DNA from: Chryseobacterium indicum
GTDB lineage: Bacteria > Bacteroidota > Bacteroidia > Flavobacteriales > Weeksellaceae
DNA: 64,000 bases
Direction of reading: 5' to 3'
NCBI RefSeq assembly: GCF_021504595.1
Contig: NZ_JACSGT010000001.1
Coordinates: 2,170,001 to 2,234,000, forward strand
Shown: piece by piece, positions 52,274 through 60,336 of the stretch
Numbering within the stretch: position 1 is the first letter of the stretch
Layout: the number at the start of each line of letters is the position of its first letter
Notes under the pieces: model-generated
The model's input: only the letters and a program-made list of their open reading frames with translations
The model's database searches: none
Told to the model about the DNA's origin: nothing
Made by a program: the position numbers and the translations under genes

Positions 52274-53002
52274 CTACTTCTTTTTATTAATGAAATGATT
52301 GGACAAAACTAATGTAACACCGATGATTAAAGCAAAATAAGCCACATCTTTAAAATCAATAAGCCCTCTTGTAAAGCCTAAGAAATGTTGGTAAAACCCT
52401 ACATTCTGTAAAATAAAATCTGCGCCTCCCAGCAATTTATAACTTGCCAGTTGTTCGATCCCGAAATACATGATGAAACACATGAAAACGCCCAACAGAT
52501 AAGCCATAATCTGGTTTTGGGAAAGCGAAGACGCCAAAATTCCCACTCCGGAAAATGCTGCAATTAAAATAATTAAGCCGATGTAGCTTCCGAACGTCAT
52601 TCCCAAATCTACATTTCCGGCAGGAACGCCCAAAACATACACTGTGTAAAGGTAAATTAACGATGGAATCAGGCATAAAATCCCGACAATCCAAACTGAA
52701 AGAAACTTACCGAAAACCAGATCTGAAACTTTCAGCGGTTGGGAAAACAGCCAGTTTAAGGTTCCGGTCTGCTGCTCTTCCGCAAAAGTTTTCATGGATA
52801 GTGCGGGAATAATAAACATCAGTAACCAAGGAACTAAAACGAAATAACTTTGCAGAGAAGCCATTCCGATCTCAAAAATGTTGGAGTCGTTGTCGAAAAA
52901 AAACAGAAACAGCGTCGCGATCAGACTGAAAGCCGCGATGATTACCCACGCGCTCCAGTTTCCGAAGTAGCTCCAAAGTTCTTTTTTTAAAATTGCAATC
53001 AT
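52274..53002 (-). CDS. gldF: Gliding-type ABC transporter permease
   Basis: 242 residues, six hydrophobic segments, ABC-2 permease type. MIAILKKELWSYFGNWSAWV, PWLLMFIIPALSMKTFAEEQ and GTLNWLFSQPLKVSDLVFGK are typical of GldF. Transcribed just ahead of gldG. Many Chryseobacterium retain these genes without visible gliding, so a role beyond motility is likely. Confidence 0.93.
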   Translation of the reverse strand: MIAILKKELWSYFGNWSAWVIIAAFSLIATLFLFFFDNDSNIFEIGMASLQSYFVLVPWLLMFIIPALSMKTFAEEQQTGTLNWLFSQPLKVSDLVFGKFLSVWIVGILCLIPSLIYLYTVYVLGVPAGNVDLGMTFGSYIGLIILIAAFSGVGILASSLSQNQIMAYLLGVFMCFIMYFGIEQLASYKLLGGADFILQNVGFYQHFLGFTRGLIDFKDVAYFALIIGVTLVLSNHFINKKK

Positions 53003-53052
53003 AGTTTTATTTAGGGTTTAGGTAATAGGTGTCAGGAATTAGGCGTTGGGAA

Positions 53053-53083
53053 ATTCACAACTTACCATTCACAATTCACCATT
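53053..53083. repeat. Degenerate short-period repeat in the gldF-hemJ gap
   Basis: ATTCACAACTTACC ATTCACAATTCACC ATT: two copies of a 14-mer (or four of a heptamer ATTCACA/ACTTACC). Same class of heptad tract as 42183-42217. Confidence 0.5.
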
Positions 53084-53086
53084 ATC

Positions 53087-53635
53087 TCACTTTTTCTTAT
53101 TCTTATTTACCAGCTTCACCGTCATCATGATTAAAAATACCAGAACGAAAAATCCGGCGATTAATTGCCACCAGTATTCAATAACCTGAGCTTTCAAAAT
53201 CACGGTAAAAACGACAAGGAACAAAATGAATGTGGCGATTTCATTTGCCTGTCTCAGTTTTATATTGGCGGTTTCTAAAGTACTTCCGTTGAGTTCCTTC
53301 AGTTTTAAAACTTTTTTCCAGCACCAGTAATGATAAACCGCCAAACCGATCAGGAAGGTAAGTTTTAAATGAAACCATGGGGTTTTCATCAGTCCGAGAT
53401 TCAGAAAAATCATCGTCAGTCCGCAAACCGACATAATTACTCCGGCAGGAACGGTGATGATGTTCCAGAGCCTTCGGGCCATAAACGTATATTGTTCTCT
53501 GAGGATCTTTTTCTTCTCTTCCGCAAATTCATCGGTATCTTTATAGTACACAAAAATTCTTACGAGATAAAAAATTCCCGCAAAATAGCTTACCATGAAG
53601 ATAATATGAAGCGCTTTTATTATGGTGTAAAGCAT
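53087..53635 (-). CDS. hemJ: HemJ-type protoporphyrinogen IX oxidase
   Basis: 182 residues with about four to five hydrophobic helices. MLYTIIKALHIIFMVSYFAG contains the conserved His. REQYTFMARRLWNIITVPAG and TPWFHLKLTFLIGLAVYHYW are typical of the HemJ/UPF0093 family. It oxidises protoporphyrinogen late in heme synthesis. The organism therefore probably makes heme as well as importing it. Confidence 0.88.
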   Translation of the reverse strand: MLYTIIKALHIIFMVSYFAGIFYLVRIFVYYKDTDEFAEEKKKILREQYTFMARRLWNIITVPAGVIMSVCGLTMIFLNLGLMKTPWFHLKLTFLIGLAVYHYWCWKKVLKLKELNGSTLETANIKLRQANEIATFILFLVVFTVILKAQVIEYWWQLIAGFFVLVFLIMMTVKLVNKNKKK

Positions 53636-53644
53636 GTATTAATT

Positions 53645-54106
53645 CTATTTTTTAACAGCAACAATCTTACTAAATGTATCCAGTTTCTTTAAATATTCGA
53701 AAAAATTATCTTTTGCATTATTAATCCTAACCCGATGTGATAAAACAATTAAAGTATAAATGATAACCATCGCGGTAGTCCATAAATAATATGCTTGTAG
53801 AAAAAATGCAATCGCAAATCCCAAGAAAATCACGATTTCAAATATGCTTCCAAAAATGGAAAAAACATCTGAATATACAGTCAATTCGACACTTTCCGGT
53901 TTATTCTCTTTTCCAACAAATCTCCCTTTAAAGTAAGGAGACATTTTATCCTGAAAAAACTTAACATCAAAACTATTGTCAGACACCTTTCCCGCGAAAC
54001 GCTTGTTCCAATCAAAGAATTTCTTATATAAATTTTTATCTATATCATCTAAAATTTCCGCTTTTGGTTTTGAAAATTCAATTATATACTTGGATTTAAA
54101 AAACAT
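53645..54106 (-). CDS. Membrane protein of unknown function
   Basis: 153 residues from MFFKSKYIIEFSKPKAE (54106). The frame stays open up to a TTG at 54127. Soluble charged N-terminal half, then two adjacent hydrophobic segments (SIFEIVIFLGFAIAFFLQ and YYLWTTAMVIIYTLIVL), and a basic helical tail. Resembles YcxB-like layouts but no family is recognised. Its stop is 9 bp from the hemJ start, so the two may be co-transcribed. Confidence 0.65.
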   Translation of the reverse strand: MFFKSKYIIEFSKPKAEILDDIDKNLYKKFFDWNKRFAGKVSDNSFDVKFFQDKMSPYFKGRFVGKENKPESVELTVYSDVFSIFGSIFEIVIFLGFAIAFFLQAYYLWTTAMVIIYTLIVLSHRVRINNAKDNFFEYLKKLDTFSKIVAVKK

Positions 54107-54191
54107 TTCATTAAAAATAATGCGCAAAGATAAGTTTTTATATAATTTTTAAAAATAAATTCTTTTTGATTCGGAAATATAATTTTATAAA

Positions 54192-54288
54192 AGATGCTTC
54201 GACAGGCTCAGCATGACAATCCTAATACTAACAGCTTTTATTTACAGTCATTTCGTAGCGTTGTCGCACTGAACTTGTGGAAGCATTA
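54192..54288. repeat. Degenerate palindromic element related to the GIY-YIG cassette repeats
   Basis: 54192-54218 read on the minus strand begins TGTCATGCTGAGCCTGTCGA and ends AGCATCT. About 30 bp later comes an inverse partner beginning AGTCATTTCGTAGCG and ending GGAAGCATT. The ends are alike to those at 16117, 16485 and 29168, but there is no ORF between. A half copy (ACTGAGCCTGTCGAAGTA) lies at 25465-25482. Confidence 0.55.
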
Positions 54289-54303
54289 CATTAATAGTAT
54301 TAA

Positions 54304-55500
54304 TTAAGAAATTACTCCCAATTCTTTTCCAACTTTTTCAAAAGCAGCAATTGCTTTGTCAAGATGTTCTCTCGTATGTGCCGCAGAAAGCTGAACCCTG
54401 ATTCTCGCTTTTCCTTTCGGAACCACAGGATAGAAAAATCCGATGACATAAATTCCTTCGTCCATTAACTTTTCAGCCATTTTCTGAGCCAAAGGCGCAT
54501 CGTACAGCATTACGGGAACAATGGCAGCATCACCATCCGGAATATCGAAACCTTTAGATTTCATTTCCGCTCTGAAATATTCTGCATTTTCCATTACTTT
54601 ATCGCGAAGAGAAGTATCTTCAGAAATCATGTCCAAAACCTTCAAAGCTGCTCCCACGATTCCCGGAGCCAAAGAATTTGAAAATAAATACGGTCTTGAA
54701 CGCTGTCTCAGCATATCAATGATCTCTTTTTTACCGGAAGTAAATCCGCCTAAAGCACCGCCCAAAGCTTTTCCAAGCGTAGAAGTAATGATGTCTACTC
54801 TCCCCATCACTTCGTTGGCTTCGTGCGTTCCGCGACCTGTTTTCCCGATGAAACCTGTTGCATGGGAATCGTCCACCATAACCAAAGCATCGTATTTGTC
54901 GGCAAGATCACAAACTCCTTTCAGATCTGCAACAATTCCGTCCATGGAGAAAACGCCGTCTGTAACAATGATTTTAAAACGGTGATTTTTTTCGGAAGCT
55001 GCAATTAACTGAGCTTCCAGATCTTCCATATTGTTGTTTTTGTAACGGTATCTCGCTGCTTTACACAAACGAACACCATCAATAATGGAAGCATGGTTCA
55101 GTTCATCAGAAATAATTGCGTCTTCTTCTGTAAATAAAGGTTCGAAAACTCCTCCGTTCGCATCAAAACAGGCAGCATACAAAATGGTATCTTCAAGACC
55201 TAAAAAGTCTGCAATTTTCTGCTCCAGTTGTTTATGGATATCCTGAGTTCCGCAGATAAAACGAACCGAAGACATTCCGTAACCGTGAGATTCTATCATT
55301 TCCTGAGAAGCTTTCATCACTTCAGGATGATTGGATAATCCCAGATAATTGTTGGCACAGAAGTTCAGCAGCTTTTTCCCGTTCGCTTCTATTTCCGCAC
55401 TTTGCTGAGAAGTGATGATTCTTTCTCTTTTGTAAAGTCCGTCGTTTTCAATATTCTGAAGTTCGTTCTGTAAATTTTCAAGATACTTTTTAGAGATCAT
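54304..55500 (-). CDS. kbl: Glycine C-acetyltransferase (2-amino-3-ketobutyrate CoA ligase)
   Basis: 398 residues, exactly the usual length. PLP enzyme of the alpha-oxoamine synthase family that cleaves 2-amino-3-ketobutyrate to glycine and acetyl-CoA in threonine breakdown. Motifs are [52 protein letters not shown] and the PLP Lys in [13 protein letters not shown]. No threonine dehydrogenase gene is beside it. Divergent from the JmjC gene. Confidence 0.94.
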   Translation of the reverse strand: MISKKYLENLQNELQNIENDGLYKRERIITSQQSAEIEANGKKLLNFCANNYLGLSNHPEVMKASQEMIESHGYGMSSVRFICGTQDIHKQLEQKIADFLGLEDTILYAACFDANGGVFEPLFTEEDAIISDELNHASIIDGVRLCKAARYRYKNNNMEDLEAQLIAASEKNHRFKIIVTDGVFSMDGIVADLKGVCDLADKYDALVMVDDSHATGFIGKTGRGTHEANEVMGRVDIITSTLGKALGGALGGFTSGKKEIIDMLRQRSRPYLFSNSLAPGIVGAALKVLDMISEDTSLRDKVMENAEYFRAEMKSKGFDIPDGDAAIVPVMLYDAPLAQKMAEKLMDEGIYVIGFFYPVVPKGKARIRVQLSAAHTREHLDKAIAAFEKVGKELGVIS

Positions 55501-55604
55501 TTCTAATAATTTTTAGGATGCGCTAATTTAATAAAATCGCGGTAAAGTAACAGGATTTCTCTTTTTTATTCCAAATGTCTGCAGAAAATCATACTACTTT
55601 AACT

Positions 55605-55631
55605 ATTAGTCTATAATTTTAGTAGACTAAT
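55605..55631. promoter_or_regulatory. Perfect palindromic operator upstream of the JmjC gene
   Basis: ATTAGTCTA and TAGACTAAT, a perfect 9-bp inverted repeat with a 9-nt spacer, immediately upstream of a -7 box TATATTTG at 55635-55642. The same arrangement stands before cysH (43876-43904). Candidate site for the Rrf2 regulator or another shared factor. Confidence 0.65.
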
Positions 55632-55659
55632 TGCTATATTTGCAGAATAAAATCAGAAA

Positions 55660-56538
55660 ATGCGACTATCACCAGTACAAAAAATTGAAAATATATCATC
55701 AGAGGATTTTATCAAAACCTATCTAAAGCCTGCAAAGCCAGTAGTCTTAAAGGATTTTGCGGCTCCGGAAAGTCCTGCTTTTAAAAATTGGAATTATGAC
55801 TATTTTAAAGAAATTGCCGGAGAACATAAAGTGAATATCTATGGAAGTGAAATTGAATCTCTGGACAGAATCGCCAGTAAACCAATCGGACAAAGCACTT
55901 TTTCAGAATATCTGGATCTTATAACTTCCTCTCCTACCGAACATCGTCTTTTTTTATTCAATTTATTAAACATTAAACCTGAATTAAAAAATGATATTAT
56001 TTACAACGACGTTACAAAAGGAAAAATTATAAAATGGCTTCCTTTTATGTTTTTCGGAGGTGAAGGTTCGGTTACAAGAAATCATGTGGATATTGATATG
56101 TCCCACGTTTTTATTACTCAGTTTCAGGGTATTAAACGAATCTGGCTTTTTCCATGGGAACAGTCTGATTTACTGTATAAACTGCCTTATAACTTTCATT
56201 CCATCACCAATATTAAAGAGCCTGATTTCAAAGAATTTCCGGGACTGAAATACATAAACGGTTATGAAGCTGTTATACAACCCGGCGAAACGCTTTATAT
56301 TCCTTCCGGATGGTGGCATTACATTCAGTATGAAACGGAAGGATATTCTGTTTCTGTAAGAGCTCTGCCTTCTAGCTGGCTGGAAAAATGGCGGGTCTTT
56401 AAAAACTTAGTCCTGATCCGGAATTTTGATAATGTGATGCGAAATTTATTCAAAGAAAAATGGTTCGATTTTAAGGTAAGAAAAGCCAGAAGAAAAGCCA
56501 ATCGCGCCATTAAAAGACAAAAAAGCTTTCAGATTTAG
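55660..56538 (+). CDS. JmjC/cupin-8 family protein, Fe(II)/2-oxoglutarate type
   Basis: 292 residues. JmjC-like double-stranded beta-helix: KPVVLKDFAAPESPAFKNW near the N-terminus, first metal motif SVTRNHVDIDMSHVF (His-x-Asp) and distal His in YIPSGWWHYIQYETEGY. The tail is strongly basic (RKARRKANRAIKRQK). Enzymes of this fold hydroxylate protein side chains or tRNA, and the basic tail could bind nucleic acid. The operator upstream matches the one at cysH. Substrate unknown. Confidence 0.83.
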   Translation: MRLSPVQKIENISSEDFIKTYLKPAKPVVLKDFAAPESPAFKNWNYDYFKEIAGEHKVNIYGSEIESLDRIASKPIGQSTFSEYLDLITSSPTEHRLFLFNLLNIKPELKNDIIYNDVTKGKIIKWLPFMFFGGEGSVTRNHVDIDMSHVFITQFQGIKRIWLFPWEQSDLLYKLPYNFHSITNIKEPDFKEFPGLKYINGYEAVIQPGETLYIPSGWWHYIQYETEGYSVSVRALPSSWLEKWRVFKNLVLIRNFDNVMRNLFKEKWFDFKVRKARRKANRAIKRQKSFQI

Positions 56539-56645
56539 TGAATTATTAACCTTAAATATATTACCATGGAACTACTTTATTTAATATTTTCCTCAGAAAG
56601 ATCTTTATATAGTTATTATCCAATTTCATTTAACCATTTTTAAAC

Positions 56646-56674
56646 AAAAAACCTTCAGAAAATCTGAAGGTTTT
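56646..56674 (-). terminator. Intrinsic terminator of the M1 peptidase gene
   Basis: 11-bp perfect stem AAAACCTTCAG/CTGAAGGTTTT, 5-nt loop, run of six T on the minus strand. Confidence 0.85.
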
Positions 56675-56693
56675 GACTTTATGCTGTAAAAAA

Positions 56694-58616
56694 TTACTTC
56701 TTTAAAAACTTCACGTTCTTATCGTTAATTTTAAAAATATAGGTTCCCGGAACCAATTCTGAAATGTTGATTGATTTCTCCGGCTGATAAATTCCCTGTC
56801 TTACCAATTTACCGTCTGTAAAGTAAATGGTGAAATCTGTAGGTTTTGTAATCCCTTTTAAGTTCAGTTCATTTTTAGCAGGATTCGGATATAAAGCAAA
56901 TTCTTCTTTAACTAAATCTGCAGTTCCCAATGTGTTATCCTGAGTTACCGTAGAATTTCTGTCCAGAATCTGATATTCATAATTAAATTCTACACTCGCT
57001 ACAGGAAAACTTACCGATTGCGTAAAATACTGGTTGTTGGTCGTATTATTCAACGCAAAATAAGCAACCTGTCCTCCTGTTCCGTTTACTTTGATCGGTA
57101 AAGGCATTTCGAAGAAACTTACCGTTGAACTGCTCTGGGTTTGAGATGCTCTGAAAGTAACGGTATTTCCTACCTGCTTCCAACGGATGTCATACGTAGG
57201 ATACCCCTGTCCGTAGATCCAGTCGTTGAAGAATTCTGTAAAATCTTTTCCGGTTGACGTTAATAAAGAAGCATTAAAATCCTGAGTTTTTACATAATTG
57301 TATGCCAAATTCGGTCTGGAATGATATTCCTGCAATGCCTGATAAAATACGGCATCACCCAAAATCCATTTCAGCATTCTCAGTACATAAGCTCCTTTTG
57401 AGTAAGACAGTCTGCTGCTGAAAATAGTTCCTACACTGGTAAGATTGGCATCAGCAACATATACACTTCCTGTTGGCGAACCTGTAACAAAGTTTTTCTG
57501 AGTCAGCAGATAATTTAAAAAATCTGTATTTGTCATCAGCAATTTTTCATTCGCCACATGTTCTCCAAAAGTGGCAAAACCTTCATTCAGCCAGATATCA
57601 TTCCACGCTCCGCAGGTAACTTTGTCGCCAAACCACTGGTGAGCCAACTCATGGGCAATGAGACCTCTGCTCCATCCCGCCATGGAAGACATGGTCTGAT
57701 GTTCCATTCCGCCACCCGCCTGAAATTCCATATGCCCGTATTTTTCATTTCGGAAAGGATAAGGCCCGAAGTACGTTTCAAAAGTATTCATCACGGTTTT
57801 TGTCCAGTCGATGTTACTCATACTTGTCGTATTCGTGGACGTTGCAGGAAATATATAATTAATGAACGGAAAAGGAGGATTCCCCATTGTATCCGTTAAT
57901 TTTACGAAGTTGGTGATGGAAAGAGCGATCAGATATGCTGCAGTCGGATACTGCGTTCTCCAGAACGTCAGTTTCTGACCATTGCCTAAAATGGTTTCAG
58001 ACATGGGCTTTCCGTTGGAAGCAACGCTGTATTGTGAAGGGGTGGTTACTTTTATATCTACTCTTTCGATTTTGTCGTTCAGACTCTGTTTTGTAGGAAA
58101 CCAGTCCTGCGCTCCGTAAGGCTCATTTAAAGTAGATAAGACGGCTGTTCCGCCCTGCGTTCCGTTAAAAAAAGCATTGTTAGCCGTTGGAGGAGCTCCG
58201 GAATACGTAACTGTTAAAGAATCCAGAACATTCGCCGCAAGAGCAGACTGAAAGTTGATTTTCAGTTCTTTGGTAGACAACTGCTGAAAAGTAAGCGGCG
58301 TTCCGTGATACTGCACTCCGGAAACTGTCATCTGATTATCAAGATCAAAATAAATAGAACTTAAACTCTGGCTGGGTTTAAAATGAGAAGTTACAGAACC
58401 CGAAACATTATAAACTGCCGGATTGATGGTGAGATCCAGCCTTTGATATTGAAGATCGTAATTCAGTGTATTAGGATTCACATTTCCTACAGCCATTTTG
58501 TGAGCGAAAGATTTCATCTCCTTTTCCACCATCGCTTTTCTTTCGATATTCTCGTTTTGTGCGCTTAACTGCTGAAAAGCCAGAACGCTCAAAACTAAAA
58601 AGTAAAACTTTTTCAT
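56694..58616 (-). CDS. Secreted M1-family metallopeptidase with T9SS sorting tail
   Basis: About 640 residues from MKKFYFLVLSVLAFQQLSAQ (58616), giving a clean signal peptide. The ATG at 58661 precedes it needlessly. M1 aminopeptidase domain: the substrate-recognition motif is degenerate (GGMEHQTMSS), the zinc site is GLIAHELAHQWFGDKVTC with Glu in WLNEGFATFGEHV, and a Tyr-bearing segment follows. The C-terminal about 80 residues are a T9SS type A signal (LYPNPAKNELNLKG, GTYIFKI). Extracellular peptide digestion in line with a proteolytic lifestyle. Confidence 0.92.
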   Translation of the reverse strand: MKKFYFLVLSVLAFQQLSAQNENIERKAMVEKEMKSFAHKMAVGNVNPNTLNYDLQYQRLDLTINPAVYNVSGSVTSHFKPSQSLSSIYFDLDNQMTVSGVQYHGTPLTFQQLSTKELKINFQSALAANVLDSLTVTYSGAPPTANNAFFNGTQGGTAVLSTLNEPYGAQDWFPTKQSLNDKIERVDIKVTTPSQYSVASNGKPMSETILGNGQKLTFWRTQYPTAAYLIALSITNFVKLTDTMGNPPFPFINYIFPATSTNTTSMSNIDWTKTVMNTFETYFGPYPFRNEKYGHMEFQAGGGMEHQTMSSMAGWSRGLIAHELAHQWFGDKVTCGAWNDIWLNEGFATFGEHVANEKLLMTNTDFLNYLLTQKNFVTGSPTGSVYVADANLTSVGTIFSSRLSYSKGAYVLRMLKWILGDAVFYQALQEYHSRPNLAYNYVKTQDFNASLLTSTGKDFTEFFNDWIYGQGYPTYDIRWKQVGNTVTFRASQTQSSSTVSFFEMPLPIKVNGTGGQVAYFALNNTTNNQYFTQSVSFPVASVEFNYEYQILDRNSTVTQDNTLGTADLVKEEFALYPNPAKNELNLKGITKPTDFTIYFTDGKLVRQGIYQPEKSINISELVPGTYIFKINDKNVKFLKK

Positions 58617-58646
58617 ATTCAATTTAAAATAACATATCAAAGATAT

Positions 58647-58680
58647 AAAAAAACCTTTCAATCATTGATTAAAAGGTTTT
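58647..58680 (-). terminator. Intrinsic terminator of dacB
   Basis: Stem AAAACCTTT/AAAGGTTTT extended by AATCA/TGATT across one mismatch, with seven T on the minus strand. It lies between dacB and the M1 gene. Confidence 0.8.
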
Positions 58681-58704
58681 GATATTCGTTAAATTTTAAC
58701 AATT

Positions 58705-60177
58705 TTATAAATCTAAAGCTGGTTCGAGAATTTTTTCCATTCTTTTCTTTACCATATCTACAGAGCCTGCATAATTGTTAACCATTAAAGAGAAAACCAA
58801 TGTTTTTCCGGTATTTGTTTTCATATATCCGGCTAACGTTTTTACTTTGTTCAGCGTTCCTGTTTTTGCAAAAACCTGACCGTTTCCAAGACCGTTGAAC
58901 ATTCTTTTTAATGTTCCGGACTGTCCTCCGATCGGCAATGAATTCAGATACGTTTTGTAATATTTTTCATTCATTAAAGAAGTCAGGAATTTTGCCTGAG
59001 CAATCGGCGTTACGTTATTGCTTCTTGAAAGCCCGCTTCCGTCGATATAATTTAAACCAAGCATATCAAATCCTCCGTTTTTAAGATGTTCCGTTACTAC
59101 CTTTCTTCCGGATTCTGTAGTCTGATCGCCAAGACTCTGGAAACCAACCGTTTTTAACAACGCTTCAGCCAGACCGTTATCGCTGTGCTGATTGGTGTAA
59201 TAAATAATATCCGCTAAAGTAGGAGATTTGTATACTGAAACGAGTTTTCTTGCTTCAGGATTGGCATCCGTCATTTTCGGAGTCACCTTTCCGGTTACAG
59301 AAATTCCGCTTTTTACGAGAGTAGTTCTGAAAGAGTTGGCAAGAAAAGCAGGTGCATCGGGTAATTTTGTCGTTAAAATTCCGTCACCTTCATATTTATC
59401 TGCATACACCATCTGATTGTTGTACGGAGAAACGTAGAAAAACTTTTTATCGGTTGAAAAATTGTTTCCTTTCTTTACGATCAGTTTTTCATTGGCAGGA
59501 TTGATCTCTTTGGTTGTTCCCACCGGCAAATAGTAATTATTGTTTTCCAACCACACAACATTTTCCGGAAGCTTCGAAATATTGCCTTTGAAAAGCGCTG
59601 TCTGGATAATAATATCTCCATTTACCTTTTTGATTCCCTCACGAGAAAGTCCTTCTTTGAAATCTGTAATAATGTCTCTGTAAGCCCAAGCTCCGCCTTT
59701 ATTGGTTCCTAAAGAAGGATCTCCGCTTCCAACGATGTAAAGATTTCCGCTTAACACTCCGTTTTCATCCACTGTTCCTGAATATTCGAGCTGAGTATTC
59801 CAACGATAACTTTCGCCCAGCATGTTCATTGCTGTTTCGGTGGTTAATAATTTCGTTGTGGAAGCTGGAACCAAAGGAGTATTTTCGTTATACGAAGAAA
59901 TTACTTTCTTCGTTTTCGGGTCGTACACTACGAATCCCCATGTTGCATTTTTCAGCACAGGATCGGTCATCATAGTGTTTACATTAATGTCTACAAGTTC
60001 TTTCGGCGACAAAATAGTTTTTTCCACCATGGAAGTGATGGGAGAAGGTAAGTTTAAACTGCTCTTCTGATTGTCGTAAGCCGGAGAATACAGAACTGTA
60101 GAAACGGTAGACTGAGCCAGAAAAAAGCCCGAAGCCAACACCGCAACACCTGAAATATACTTTCTGAAATTTACCAT
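58705..60177 (-). CDS. dacB: D-alanyl-D-alanine carboxypeptidase/endopeptidase (PBP4 type)
   Basis: 490 residues. N-terminal hydrophobic signal (ISGVAVLASGFFLAQS). Class C penicillin-binding motifs: SxxK in PASTTKLLTTETAM, SxN in HSDNGLAEALLKTV, KTG in FAKTGTLNKVKTLAGYM. A long insertion between SxxK and SxN, characteristic of DacB. Trims or cuts peptidoglycan peptides in the periplasm. Confidence 0.93.
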   Translation of the reverse strand: MVNFRKYISGVAVLASGFFLAQSTVSTVLYSPAYDNQKSSLNLPSPITSMVEKTILSPKELVDINVNTMMTDPVLKNATWGFVVYDPKTKKVISSYNENTPLVPASTTKLLTTETAMNMLGESYRWNTQLEYSGTVDENGVLSGNLYIVGSGDPSLGTNKGGAWAYRDIITDFKEGLSREGIKKVNGDIIIQTALFKGNISKLPENVVWLENNNYYLPVGTTKEINPANEKLIVKKGNNFSTDKKFFYVSPYNNQMVYADKYEGDGILTTKLPDAPAFLANSFRTTLVKSGISVTGKVTPKMTDANPEARKLVSVYKSPTLADIIYYTNQHSDNGLAEALLKTVGFQSLGDQTTESGRKVVTEHLKNGGFDMLGLNYIDGSGLSRSNNVTPIAQAKFLTSLMNEKYYKTYLNSLPIGGQSGTLKRMFNGLGNGQVFAKTGTLNKVKTLAGYMKTNTGKTLVFSLMVNNYAGSVDMVKKRMEKILEPALDL

Positions 60178-60336
60178 CTATTTTACTTTTGCTATAGTTT
60201 GGATGGATTAAAAATCAACGGGTTAAATTGAAATGCAAAACACCAAACATATAATCAACGATCAAATGTAGAAAATATTGTTGTATGGCAGTTCAGTAGA
60301 CTATTATAAAAAGAGTATAAAGTTTGTTAAAAATTG

